From: Paludibacteraceae bacterium
GTDB taxonomy: Bacteria; Bacteroidota; Bacteroidia; Bacteroidales; Paludibacteraceae
Reading direction: 5' to 3'
Assembly: GCA_024401645.1 (NCBI GenBank)
Contig: JAKSKR010000018.1
Coordinates: 1-55,361, forward strand
Length of the DNA stretch: 55,361 nt
In this document: positions 8,946-17,142 of the stretch, piece after piece
Numbering within the stretch: position 1 is the stretch's first letter
How the letters are laid out: each line of letters begins with the position of its first letter
Translations under genes and position numbers: made by a program
Notes under the pieces: model-generated
What the model saw: the letters and a program-made list of their open reading frames with translations, nothing else
Database searches by the model: none
What the model was told of the DNA's origin: nothing

Positions 8946-8953
8946 CAAAATTA
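8946..8953 (-). promoter_or_regulatory. -7 element of the recR operon promoter
   Basis: On the minus strand TAATTTTG fits TAnnTTTG, about 20 bases before the start codon at 8926. No clear -33 element is seen. Confidence 0.5.
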
Positions 8954-8978
8954 CGCATTTAATACTGAAACTCGAAAA

Positions 8979-9086
8979 TTATTCGGCCTCTCCGTTTTCA
9001 ACGGCAGGTATGCTGGTCGAAACCACATCTTCAACCGTAAGTACTAGCACTTCGGCAAGTGCATCTTCTAGCTCTTTCTTCTTCAT
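8979..9086 (-). CDS. Small acidic peptide, 35 residues
   Basis: An ATG at 9086 opens a 35-codon frame ending at 8979. The peptide starts MKKKELEDALAEVLVLTVED and ends with ENGEAE. Use of codons resembles neighbouring genes and the acidic, small-residue tail resembles short Bacteroidales peptides that start with a few lysines and carry a 'V.L..EDVV..S' core. A TACGGC-GTA-GCCGTA hairpin lies about 10 bases upstream. Support is only the open frame, composition and an otherwise empty gap. Confidence 0.4.
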   Translation of the reverse strand: MKKKELEDALAEVLVLTVEDVVSTSIPAVENGEAE

Positions 9087-9178
9087 AATGTTTGTGTTGT
9101 ACGGCGTAGCCGTAAGTTATTGTGGCAAAATTACATTCTTTTTATGAATGAATGGTTGGTTTACATTATTTTTGTGGC

Positions 9179-9931
9179 ATGATTACGAATTTCAAACCAA
9201 AAACTTTGTTGAAGGGATTCCTTCTCCTTGTCCTCTTGTTTTGTGTGTCTTCCGTTCGTGCCGAAGATGGTAAGAAAATGAAGTACGTGCTAACTGCCGG
9301 CGGTAAGTTGAACGATGGTAGCGTGGTCGATTTCGATGCGCGTGCCACTGGCGAGATTGACCGTAACGACAGTGTTTTTGCCTTCAACATTAACGGACGT
9401 TACTACTATTCCGAAAAGAAACATAGGGAAACTAACCGTGGTTACGACGGTGCGGTTACGATGGACTTTTTCCAGTACAACACCTGGTCGCCCTTCTTCT
9501 TGTTTACCTACTTGAGCAACAAACGCAAGGGCTACGACATTAAGCTCAACTCGTTTGTGGGTGGCAAGTACCGCATCTACACTAAACCCGATGTTACCGA
9601 CTTGTCGGTCAGCTTGGCATGGGGTTACGAGAATGTGGAATACAGTACAAAGACTGAACTCGACAGCCACGATTTCCGTTTCTCGCTTCGCCCAAAAATC
9701 AAGCAGAAGATTGGTAAGGTGGCACGCCTAACCAACTCGTTCTTCTACCAACCATGTTGCGACGACTTCTCGAACTATTACTTGCGTAATGTGACTAAAC
9801 TCGACTTCAAGATTACCCGCGTCTTCCACTTGGGGGTAGACTTCGAGTACGACTATCGTAGCATGTTGCCCGGACCTATCTACAAGCACAACGACGTCTA
9901 CATGGACTTCAACATGAAGCTGGTACTGTAG
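9179..9931 (+). CDS. Outer-membrane beta-barrel (DUF481-like)
   Basis: 250 residues from the ATG at 9179. A promoter-like TATTTTTG lies just upstream at about 9167-9174, which argues against the upstream in-frame ATG at 9152. Signal peptide near 1-28 ending in VRA. The rest is alternating aromatic/polar strands ending in FNMKLVL, an outer-membrane type C-terminus. The pattern (TAGGKLNDGSVVDFDA start, RLTNSFFYQP, FEYDYRS) resembles DUF481 salt-stress-type barrels. Substrate unknown. No terminator follows; the duplicated holA promoter starts 12 bases after the stop. Confidence 0.7.
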   Translation: MITNFKPKTLLKGFLLLVLLFCVSSVRAEDGKKMKYVLTAGGKLNDGSVVDFDARATGEIDRNDSVFAFNINGRYYYSEKKHRETNRGYDGAVTMDFFQYNTWSPFFLFTYLSNKRKGYDIKLNSFVGGKYRIYTKPDVTDLSVSLAWGYENVEYSTKTELDSHDFRFSLRPKIKQKIGKVARLTNSFFYQPCCDDFSNYYLRNVTKLDFKITRVFHLGVDFEYDYRSMLPGPIYKHNDVYMDFNMKLVL

Positions 9932-9942
9932 GCTTGTGTCTC

Positions 9943-10001
9943 CCTCTTTTTGCATAAATTTCTTATCTTTGTTTATCAAAACATTAACAGCTTTGGCTAA
10001 A
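9943..10001 (+). repeat. 59-bp direct repeat, copy 1 (duplicated holA promoter)
   Basis: Matches 11740-11798 at 58 of 59 bases (A at 9987, T at 11784). It contains TATCTTTG at 9964-9971 and the TTG codon plus GCT AAA that begin holA in copy 2. Here the TTG at 9993 opens only a 10-codon frame that stops at 10023. It probably serves as promoter for the secreted-protein gene at 10051. Confidence 0.93.
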
Positions 10002-10050
10002 AGGGCATTGTGTCAAAGAAAATAACAAATATCTGTAAACAATTTTTTTA

Positions 10051-11688
10051 ATGAAGATTCTTAATTTTTTTCCAAAAGTTTGTGGACTTGCATTGCCGCT
10101 TTTCCTATCAGCGGGAACTCTATCAGCCCAAGATTGGACTCGTATTTCCTATGTCGACTTCGGTGGTAATTCTATCGAAGATCCTCAATTCCGCGTTACA
10201 CCGTTAACTGAAGAGGAAGGCTCTACTTCTCTTGTTTTTTCTGCGGGGCCTACGATTGCGCAAAAATACATGTTGCTAAAACATTTTGGAGAGCAACGTC
10301 CCCAGTACTGGTCAATTGGTGGCGACCATACGAATAACGAGAATACGGAACTTGGTTATTTCATGGCTATCGATTGTCCGGTTGGGAAAATAAAAGGTTT
10401 GGATGATTTTGAACAAGGAGACCGTTTAGATTACCCCAAAGATGCTATTTATTCAAAGGCATTGACGAATGTGGAAGAAGGTATGACTTTCAAGTTTGAT
10501 GCTTCTTACGCAAATATGGGTTTTCGTGATCCAAGTTCGTCTGGTTCAGGAATTGCATTTGGACTTCTAGATAAAGATAATAATGTTATATGGCAAAGTT
10601 CACCTATTTATGTTCCTGAATCAGGTAAAGATACTTTGTTTTGGCAACGTTTTGAATTTGAGTATGTTGCTGATGGTGATTATGATGGCCTTTATTTTAA
10701 GATTTATCCTGTCCAAGGAAATTACCCAGGGGCTCAATCAAATGGCTTTGATTTTGCACTTGACGATATTTCTATTTTCATGGAGACTATAGATGGTAAA
10801 CCTTTGAAAACTCGGGAGGTTTTTCTTTGTGAAGGAGAAACTTTTCAAGGCGAAAAATATACTGCTCCTGGTGTGTATACAATAATAGAAGATGGATATA
10901 AGTCTTACTTAAATGTCCGTCCCCGTAGCATTTCTTCTCTCGATACCATTATTTGTCAAGGTGCTGTTGGTAAGGGTGAGGTCGCATTTAGTCATAATGG
11001 CGTAGACTACATTAACGATGGGGTTGGTGATAAAGTGTTCAAGGTGTCTGATGTCTTGACTAGTGTTAGTGGTTGTGATTCTATTATCGAGATTAACGTG
11101 ACTATTCATCCTATTGAAGAACTTACATTGGATACGATGATTTGTAAGGGCGATTCTCTGTTTGGACAATACTGGAACGAGTCGGGTCTTTTCTTAAAAA
11201 AAATGTCAATGCCTATTGAAATGTCACGATTCGGTTGCCCTGGTAATAGCCTGTCTTATCATGTTAAAGTTTCTGACGTTAATTTGAAGATTCGTGCTGC
11301 TCACAATAACAATGAAATTGTAAAGGGGCAGTCGGTTGAATTATTAGCAAATTCCATAGGTGATATTGTTAATTTGACGTGGGGACATAACGAAAGCTTG
11401 CACGATGCAAAAATAATTGTGGCCCCAGAAAATACTACGACTTATATGGCCGTTGTTGTTGATGATATAGGATGCACTGCTACAGACTCCATTACCATTG
11501 TTGTACTTGCTGACACTATTGCTGCTACCGAACTCATCGATGCCGAAGTCTTTGATGCACCAGTAAATATTTACAGCATAAATGGTGCTCTACTAAAGAA
11601 CAACGTCATTCTGAAGGAGGTTGCCGCTACTTTGCCCGATGGACTTTACATTGTGGGCAATAAGAAGGTGTACATCCGCCGCAAGTAA
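10051..11688 (+). CDS. Secreted protein with Ig-like repeats and T9SS-type tail
   Basis: 545 residues. Signal peptide 1-26 (ends LSAQ). An N-terminal domain of about 230 residues (lectin/carbohydrate-binding-like by look, with FDFALDDISIF) is followed by two or three repeats each holding a Cys pair and a CDSIIEINVTI-like strand, then an Ig-like segment. The C-terminus has the pattern of a type IX secretion sorting domain: a VNIYSINGALLKNNV strand, LPDGLYIV, then NKKVYIRRK. Hence probably exported and surface-held. The gene is more AT-rich than its neighbours and is framed by the 59-bp repeat, which suggests it was inserted next to holA. Confidence 0.75.
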   Translation: MKILNFFPKVCGLALPLFLSAGTLSAQDWTRISYVDFGGNSIEDPQFRVTPLTEEEGSTSLVFSAGPTIAQKYMLLKHFGEQRPQYWSIGGDHTNNENTELGYFMAIDCPVGKIKGLDDFEQGDRLDYPKDAIYSKALTNVEEGMTFKFDASYANMGFRDPSSSGSGIAFGLLDKDNNVIWQSSPIYVPESGKDTLFWQRFEFEYVADGDYDGLYFKIYPVQGNYPGAQSNGFDFALDDISIFMETIDGKPLKTREVFLCEGETFQGEKYTAPGVYTIIEDGYKSYLNVRPRSISSLDTIICQGAVGKGEVAFSHNGVDYINDGVGDKVFKVSDVLTSVSGCDSIIEINVTIHPIEELTLDTMICKGDSLFGQYWNESGLFLKKMSMPIEMSRFGCPGNSLSYHVKVSDVNLKIRAAHNNNEIVKGQSVELLANSIGDIVNLTWGHNESLHDAKIIVAPENTTTYMAVVVDDIGCTATDSITIVVLADTIAATELIDAEVFDAPVNIYSINGALLKNNVILKEVAATLPDGLYIVGNKKVYIRRK

Positions 11689-11713
11689 ACAGAACTAGAA
11701 CTATAAGTAACGC

Positions 11714-11748
11714 AAAGAGGAACATCGTATGTCGGTGTTCCTCTTTTT
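11714..11748 (+). terminator. Intrinsic terminator after the secreted-protein gene
   Basis: Stem AAGAGGAAC (11715-11723) / GTTCCTCTT (11737-11745) followed by TTT. Its right arm overlaps the start of copy 2 of the 59-bp repeat, so terminator and holA promoter are fused. Confidence 0.85.
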
Positions 11749-11798
11749 GCATAAATTTCTTATCTTTGTTTATCAAAACATTATCAGCTTTGGCTAAA
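11740..11798 (+). repeat. 59-bp direct repeat, copy 2 (native holA promoter and start)
   Basis: Second copy of the 59-bp repeat. It holds TTTTTGC near 11744-11750 and TATCTTTG at 11761-11768 as promoter elements, and ends inside codon 3 of holA counted from the TTG at 11790. Confidence 0.93.
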
Positions 11799-12821
11799 GA
11801 AACTAACGACTATCGTACCATACTTGCCGACTTGAAAGACGGCATCTACAAACCGGTTTATTTCCTGATGGGAGAAGAACCCTACTTCATCGATGTTATT
11901 CGCGACTACATCGAGCATAACATTTTGTCTGAAGAGGAGAAAAGCTTTAACCAGGAAGTTGTTTATGCTTCCGATGCCAATGTCTCTACTTTGTCTGTCA
12001 TTAATTCGGCAAAGGGTTTCCCCATGGGGGCTCCATATAGGGTTGTGATAGTGAAGGAAGCACAGAACTTGCGCGACCTCGACAATTTGGTGCATTACCT
12101 TAAAAATCCGCAACCTACCACCATACTCTGTTTTGCCTTCATGAAGAAGGCCGATGGACGTAAGAAATACATTACGGATATAGAAAAAAGCGGTGGCGTG
12201 TTGTTCGAGTCGAAACCTATTCGCGACAACATGTTACCTTCTTTCATCACCAACCTTTTCATTGAAAAACAGCAGCAGATAGAACCGAAGGCTGTTCAGC
12301 TTATGGCCGATAGCATTGGTGCCGATTTGCACAAGGTGGTGAACGAAGTCAACAAACTGCTTATTTCTGTGCCGAAGGGTACGCCAACCATTACGTCGGA
12401 AATGGTCAGCCAGTATGTGGGCATCAGCAAGCAGTACAACATGTTCGAGTTGAAGACGGCCATCATTAACCGCGACATTCTAAAGGCAAATACTATTGTT
12501 AAGAATTTCGCTGCAAATCCCAAACAGAATCCTATTATACCTATCCTAACCCTCTTGTTCAACACCTTCTCAAACCTTATGGTGTACTATTATATACAAG
12601 ACAAGAGCGACGGAAATGTGGCACGCGAACTGGGCATTTCGCCTTATGCGTCGCGCGACTATGCAACGGCTGCACGCAACTTTAACGGTTGGCAAACCAT
12701 GCGCATTCTATCTGAAATTCGCCGTGCCGATGCGGCTGCCAAGGGTATTGAGAACGCGTCGGCTAATGATGGCGAAATATTAAAGGAACTGGTATTCCAC
12801 ATCCTTCACGATAAGAAGTAA
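11790..12821 (+). CDS. holA: DNA polymerase III subunit delta
   Basis: 343 residues from a TTG start at 11790. I reject the longer frame beginning at the TTG at 11766, because that codon is part of the TATCTTTG promoter box. The chosen start gives (M)AKETNDYRTILADLKDGIY, which matches where Bacteroidota HolA proteins start, followed by KPVYFLMGEEPYFID. Later motifs include CFAFMKKADGRKKY and SVPKGTPTITSEMV. HolA opens and loads the sliding clamp as part of the clamp loader. Promoter and first codons are duplicated upstream (see 9943-10001). Confidence 0.92.
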   Translation: MAKETNDYRTILADLKDGIYKPVYFLMGEEPYFIDVIRDYIEHNILSEEEKSFNQEVVYASDANVSTLSVINSAKGFPMGAPYRVVIVKEAQNLRDLDNLVHYLKNPQPTTILCFAFMKKADGRKKYITDIEKSGGVLFESKPIRDNMLPSFITNLFIEKQQQIEPKAVQLMADSIGADLHKVVNEVNKLLISVPKGTPTITSEMVSQYVGISKQYNMFELKTAIINRDILKANTIVKNFAANPKQNPIIPILTLLFNTFSNLMVYYYIQDKSDGNVARELGISPYASRDYATAARNFNGWQTMRILSEIRRADAAAKGIENASANDGEILKELVFHILHDKK

Positions 12822-12888
12822 AACTGTGGGGTGTAACATTCTGTTCCTCAATATTTTCTATTGCCTTGGTTGTGGCGCTGCCGATTTT

Positions 12889-12904
12889 TGGCACGGTCTT
12901 TGTG
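12889..12904 (+). promoter_or_regulatory. Possible sigma-54 promoter
   Basis: TGGCACGGTCTTTGT fits the -24/-12 pattern: GG at 12890-12891 and G at 12902, ten bases apart. The -12 box reads TTGT instead of TTGC, so it is weaker than the one at 48852. It lies 39 bases before the DUF4476 gene start. Confidence 0.5.
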
Positions 12905-12942
12905 CTTGTTATAGAAAGATGATTAACTAAAAGAAACAGCTT

Positions 12943-13383
12943 ATGAAAAAATATATTATCACAGTAATGGTTGCCCTTGCATCGGCAACATCGCTTTTCG
13001 CACAAAACGCACCAGCAGCTTCTCGCTCGCATAACAACAATGCTCCGCACAATGTGGAGCACCACGACCATCACAACAAGAGGCATGTCTGTGTCGACCC
13101 TGTTGCAACCCCTGAACAAATTAAAGATGTGGTTGATTTTGTGAAGAAGCAAAGCTTCGACGACGATAAGATGGCGGCTGCTTGCCTTTGTGTTAAGCTT
13201 TGCCCCATACCTACTGACGGATTGATGCAACTTGCCAAGCTCTTTTCTTTTGACAGCAAGCGTTGCGACTTCCTCGTGTTTGCCTACAACTATTGCCCCG
13301 ATAAGGAATATTACTACCGCTTGCGTGATTCCTTTACTTTCAGAAACGAGGGTGATGCGTTCATGAAGAAGTTGAATTTGTAG
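12943..13383 (+). CDS. DUF4476-type exported protein
   Basis: 146 residues. Signal peptide about 1-20 (ends LFAQ), a His/Asn-rich stretch near 29-46 (HNNNAPHNVEHHDHHNK), then a helical DUF4476 domain with two repeated helix pairs: FVKKQSFDDDKMAAACL near 64-80 and a second near SFDSKRCDFLVFAY. The His cluster could bind metal (inference). Probably periplasmic. A sigma-54-like promoter precedes it. Confidence 0.75.
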   Translation: MKKYIITVMVALASATSLFAQNAPAASRSHNNNAPHNVEHHDHHNKRHVCVDPVATPEQIKDVVDFVKKQSFDDDKMAAACLCVKLCPIPTDGLMQLAKLFSFDSKRCDFLVFAYNYCPDKEYYYRLRDSFTFRNEGDAFMKKLNL

Positions 13384-13511
13384 TACTTCTATCCGTAAAG
13401 AGAACACGGTATCCTGTTCTTATAGACCCAGTTGAATGGCATACATTCCACACATGGTGACAGGGAAAAGAAATGAAACTTTTCATGAAAGAATAGTGTC
13501 TTAACGATATT

Positions 13512-13757
13512 TTGACATTAAAGGAGAAACAAGGCAATGTCATATTCTTGTATGTGACTTATCTAATATTTTTTATTGGATCATCGTCCTCCCTTGTTGC
13601 CTTTCTAGGTGCTTACTTTTCTCGCAATCATATTGGTTTTCTCGCGACTCTATTCGTATTCCTTTTGTTATTGGCGTTTGCTTCTGCAACAAATATAGTT
13701 ACTAGACAAAAAAGATCCATAAAAGGCCCAATAAGAATTCTTTCGTATAATTTTTAA
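13512..13757 (+). pseudogene. Membrane-protein fragment fused to an interspersed repeat
   Basis: An 81-codon frame with no ATG (TTG at 13512). It encodes two hydrophobic helices (about 10-35 and 42-60). The last 18 residues are encoded by copy A of the interspersed repeat (13705-13767), so the natural C-terminus has probably been lost. I see no promoter. It may be the remains of a small membrane protein or not be expressed at all. Confidence 0.35.
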
Positions 13758-13767
13758 ACAGCTTCTA
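13705..13767 (+). repeat. Interspersed repeat copy A (right end only)
   Basis: Shares CAATAAGAATTCTTTCGTA and TTTTTAAACAGCTTCT with the right end of the MITE-like element at 52732-52903 and with 48170-48230. No left terminal repeat was found here, so it is a truncated or decayed copy. Confidence 0.8.
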
Positions 13768-13781
13768 AATGAAATCTATAT

Positions 13782-15827
13782 TTACTGGTTTGCATAGCTG
13801 TGCATACCGCCCAACAGGTAGTTAACGCCAAAATAGGTCATAAGTACCGTGAGGAATGCAAGCACCATGTAAATGTGGTAGTATTTGGGCGACTCGAATA
13901 CCTTTGCTTTGGGGAAAACGATAGATGCCCCATAGACCATAAGGGTGATGAGGGCCCAAACTTCTTTCGGATCCCAACCCCAATACATGCCCCACGACTC
14001 GTTTGCCCACACGGCACCAAGCAGAATGCCGATGCCTAGCAAGATGCAAGCGGGGTAGAGCAATAGCTGGTTCATGACGGTCAATTGCTCAACTTGTGCT
14101 GTGTTGCGGCGCATGGCTATGGCGAAGATACTGTTGAGCATGACGAGGGCAAACAAGGCATACGACATCATGATAAACGACACGTGCGTTGAGAGCCATG
14201 GCGAATTGAGAACCGGCATGAGTGGAGTGATCTGCGGATTCATCTGTCCCAAGTGTGCAACCAATAGGGTGAAGCCCGATAACATGAAACCGAAAACCAA
14301 TATGAAACGGTAACGTCTGCAAAGCACCATTGCCGTCAGCATAATGCAAAGGGCTAGGAACTGCATGGTCTCGTATCCGTTGTTGAGGGGAACCCGTCCG
14401 CTAATGTACCAACGCAACCCATAACCGAAACTGTGGGCCAACAATGCCATAGCCAAAGCAAATGGCAATATGTTGAGTGCTTGCTGCATCCATTTCTTGT
14501 CGCTGAATTTCTTACTCAGCCCTTTGTAGAGAAACAGACCAAAGCTTAAGAAGCCAAGTGTAAGGTTGAACATGAACAGAATTTTGGTGATGGGCAACCT
14601 GTTATAGAGTATTTCGGCACTCACCCTTGTCTCGTTAAGCGGTGTCGCATTACTAGGCAACGGCTTAACCAGGGTGTTGTTGACCAACATCATTATAACG
14701 CCCACTTTCTCGTCTATTTCTGTTATGCCTTTTTCTAGTTTGGTGTCGCCCTCTTTTTGGGCCTTGTACCACAATTCCTGAAGGCGGTAGTTGCCTTTTT
14801 CGTCGTAAAAATCTTGCAGGCAACAATAGGTGTCGGTTAGCCCAAGAGCATGTCTGACCTCAGTGTTCTTTACCTTTATCATCTTCTCGTTACGCCACAC
14901 GGCAGGGGCTATGGTCCATCCGCCTACCACTTGTTCGGGCATTAGGCCTTTGTAGTTGGCGCTACCGGTCAGTTTCTTTACAAAGTCGGTAGCAACGGTG
15001 TTGAACGGTACCACTCGGTTTTGGTAAACCACCTGTTTGCGTTGCAGGGTAAGGGCGTCTTCCTTTGTGCTGACGGGAACTATCTTCTTCTCGTTGGCGT
15101 GCAGACAGTTGGCACAACCCACTACTAGCAAGAGCGTTAACAATCCGCCTTTCTTCAATGCTCCGCTGTTCAACAACCGGCGGAAACGGCTATTGGGCCA
15201 CACAAGGCAAACAATGCACGAAACAATGAAAAGGATGTAACCTGCAAAGGTGGTGTTTATGCCGTAGGGATCGTGATTGACACTCATCCAGCTGCCAATG
15301 CCGTTATCGTCGAAACTCGATTGGCAGAAACGGTAACCGTCTTTAAGGAAGTTGCGGTTCATCGACACCATTTCCTTTTCGCCGTTCACCTTCAGGTAGC
15401 TCACGTAGTCCATTGGTGCTTGTGTGCCGGGATAGTATCTTACGCTGAAACTGTCTAGCTGCATGACGAAAGGGAGCATGTGGGTTTGCTGCTCATCGTC
15501 GATGTAGAGTTGGCAACTCTCGTTCTTCAGCAAGTGTACGCTTCCTTTCTCGCCAGTTAGGTAGGTAAGTAGGGCGCCCACTAGAATGGTACCTATAGAT
15601 AGGTGCATCAGCAACTTGGGTAGGTCTTTCCAAATGCGGTTGGCAATGGCAAGGCATCCGCCGGCTATAGCAAAAATGGTCCACAGAACCACAAACCACC
15701 AATGACCGTAAATGGCTTGGTAGACAAAGTTGGTACCCCGTTGGTCTTCAATGAGTGTGGCGGTTGCCAACACCACCACCAGTAGGGTATAAGCAAATAT
15801 AAAAAGCTTGTTTGTAATCTTTTCCAT
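13782..15827 (-). CDS. Cytochrome c biogenesis protein, CcsBA (ResB-CcsA fusion) type
   Basis: 681 residues, the size expected for a ResB plus CcsA fusion. The N-terminal half has paired membrane helices around a large periplasmic domain; the C-terminal half has at least six helices and the haem-handling WWD-like motif WGWDPKEVW at residues 616-624, with conserved His residues nearby (AHLGQMNP, WLSTHVSFIM). It exports haem and attaches it to CxxCH motifs of c-type cytochromes. That fits the neighbouring genes, two of which encode CxxCH proteins. Leftward, 97 bases after the Rid-family gene. Confidence 0.9.
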   Translation of the reverse strand: MEKITNKLFIFAYTLLVVVLATATLIEDQRGTNFVYQAIYGHWWFVVLWTIFAIAGGCLAIANRIWKDLPKLLMHLSIGTILVGALLTYLTGEKGSVHLLKNESCQLYIDDEQQTHMLPFVMQLDSFSVRYYPGTQAPMDYVSYLKVNGEKEMVSMNRNFLKDGYRFCQSSFDDNGIGSWMSVNHDPYGINTTFAGYILFIVSCIVCLVWPNSRFRRLLNSGALKKGGLLTLLLVVGCANCLHANEKKIVPVSTKEDALTLQRKQVVYQNRVVPFNTVATDFVKKLTGSANYKGLMPEQVVGGWTIAPAVWRNEKMIKVKNTEVRHALGLTDTYCCLQDFYDEKGNYRLQELWYKAQKEGDTKLEKGITEIDEKVGVIMMLVNNTLVKPLPSNATPLNETRVSAEILYNRLPITKILFMFNLTLGFLSFGLFLYKGLSKKFSDKKWMQQALNILPFALAMALLAHSFGYGLRWYISGRVPLNNGYETMQFLALCIMLTAMVLCRRYRFILVFGFMLSGFTLLVAHLGQMNPQITPLMPVLNSPWLSTHVSFIMMSYALFALVMLNSIFAIAMRRNTAQVEQLTVMNQLLLYPACILLGIGILLGAVWANESWGMYWGWDPKEVWALITLMVYGASIVFPKAKVFESPKYYHIYMVLAFLTVLMTYFGVNYLLGGMHSYANQ

Positions 15828-15924
15828 TGAGAAATGCTTCTTCTTTATTCGGAAAATTTCCCTAGATGCAGCGCACCATGCTATTAATGGTTATCAAAGC
15901 AAGGTGCGTGTCTAACAGCGTAGG

Positions 15925-17076
15925 CTAGAAGTTGGCGAACTTTGCGTTGTGCATTTCCTTCACGGCAATGCATTCCATTTCAATGAGCCAGGTAGGTCGG
16001 CAAACCGGAGCTAGCAAGAACACCTTTGGTGTGTTGGGGAAACGTTGTTCAAACATGGCCTTTACCAATTCGTAGTCGGCAGTGTCGCGTAGGTAAACCA
16101 ACATTTGTGCCACGTCTTCAAAACCGCAGCTGGCTTCTTTCAGCAGGGCGTCTACGTTTTGCCACATGCGTTCAACCTGCTTGTCAATTTCGCCAACGTG
16201 CATCACGTTGCCTTTGTTGTCTATGCTGGCCGTACCCGAAATAAAGACTTGTCGGCGGTCGCCATAGTCTACATAGGTGCCACGTTCGAAGCTGACACCG
16301 TATTCATAGGTTGGATTCAAATAGTCTTTTGCGTATAGGAAATTGACCTGTCCGTCTTTCAAACCCTTCACCGCATAGGTGTTCATCTGCACAATCTCGT
16401 TCTTGTCGGCATTGCGTCCGCCAATTCCGGTGCTGGTAATGAAGTGGGTGCTTGGCGTAAGGTCGTGTTCGGCAAACAGGCGGTTGCGGCCATCTACCAC
16501 ACCTTGGTAGTTTACGTCAACGTTCTGCACAAAGAACCAAGTCCTAATGCAGTCGTCTTTCAGTGTCAAACCTTCGTTGGTTAGTTGGTTGGCGTAGTTG
16601 TGCAGCATCTGGTAGGTCTGCTCTTCGCTGTTGCCGTCTTTAAGGCAAGTGGTGCCACCCCAGTAGTGGCTGTAGTTGCTGTGGCTAACCACGTGAAGCC
16701 CGTTCTGTTTTTTTGCCTTCAGGTCACCCTCTACGAAGTAAGCCCATAGGGCAACCTTGGAGCCGTCTAGCGGAGCCTGTTCAACAACCGAAGTTGCCAC
16801 CTCGTCAACCTCGTCTTTAAGGAAGTTCTCAACCAGGTCAATCTGGTTGGCCGCATCGCTTAAGAAGATGCGTCTGAACACCGGTGTAAAGCCTTTCAGC
16901 TCGTTGCTGATCAACTTGTGGTAGGTTACAAGCACGTTTTCAATCTGCTGTCGTGCAGTTGCTGGCGCTTTTGTGGCGTGTATCATAATGTGGCGTTCTC
17001 CAACACCTTCCTTTGGGGTGTAGGCAAACATTTCCACATTGGTAACGTTACTTGTCAGATGGTGCATTGTAGCCAT
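15925..17076 (-). CDS. Rid-family (YjgF/YER057c) protein, double domain
   Basis: 383 residues from the ATG at 17076 (MATMHHLTSN). The upstream in-frame ATG at 17112 is rejected because a TATTTTTG promoter box lies between. The C-terminal part is a clear Rid domain: QVFISGTASIDNKGNVMHVG, then VERMWQNVDALLKEAS and PTWLIEMECIAVKE. The N-terminal part is a diverged second copy, as in chorismatase-like Rid relatives. Rid proteins deaminate reactive enamines; this long type has no settled substrate. It sits between the haem ligase and the cytochrome/iron genes. Confidence 0.8.
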   Translation of the reverse strand: MATMHHLTSNVTNVEMFAYTPKEGVGERHIMIHATKAPATARQQIENVLVTYHKLISNELKGFTPVFRRIFLSDAANQIDLVENFLKDEVDEVATSVVEQAPLDGSKVALWAYFVEGDLKAKKQNGLHVVSHSNYSHYWGGTTCLKDGNSEEQTYQMLHNYANQLTNEGLTLKDDCIRTWFFVQNVDVNYQGVVDGRNRLFAEHDLTPSTHFITSTGIGGRNADKNEIVQMNTYAVKGLKDGQVNFLYAKDYLNPTYEYGVSFERGTYVDYGDRRQVFISGTASIDNKGNVMHVGEIDKQVERMWQNVDALLKEASCGFEDVAQMLVYLRDTADYELVKAMFEQRFPNTPKVFLLAPVCRPTWLIEMECIAVKEMHNAKFANF

Positions 17077-17142
17077 TCTCTTTTTCTTTTTATCAATTAC
17101 AAAAATACACATTTTCAGGGGTAATGTAAAAAATGTAGGTGT

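Noticed and set aside
15832..15924. Riboswitch between the Rid and CcsBA genes
   Set aside because: Only a weak GCGCACC/GGTGCGT pairing is visible, with no recognised aptamer core.
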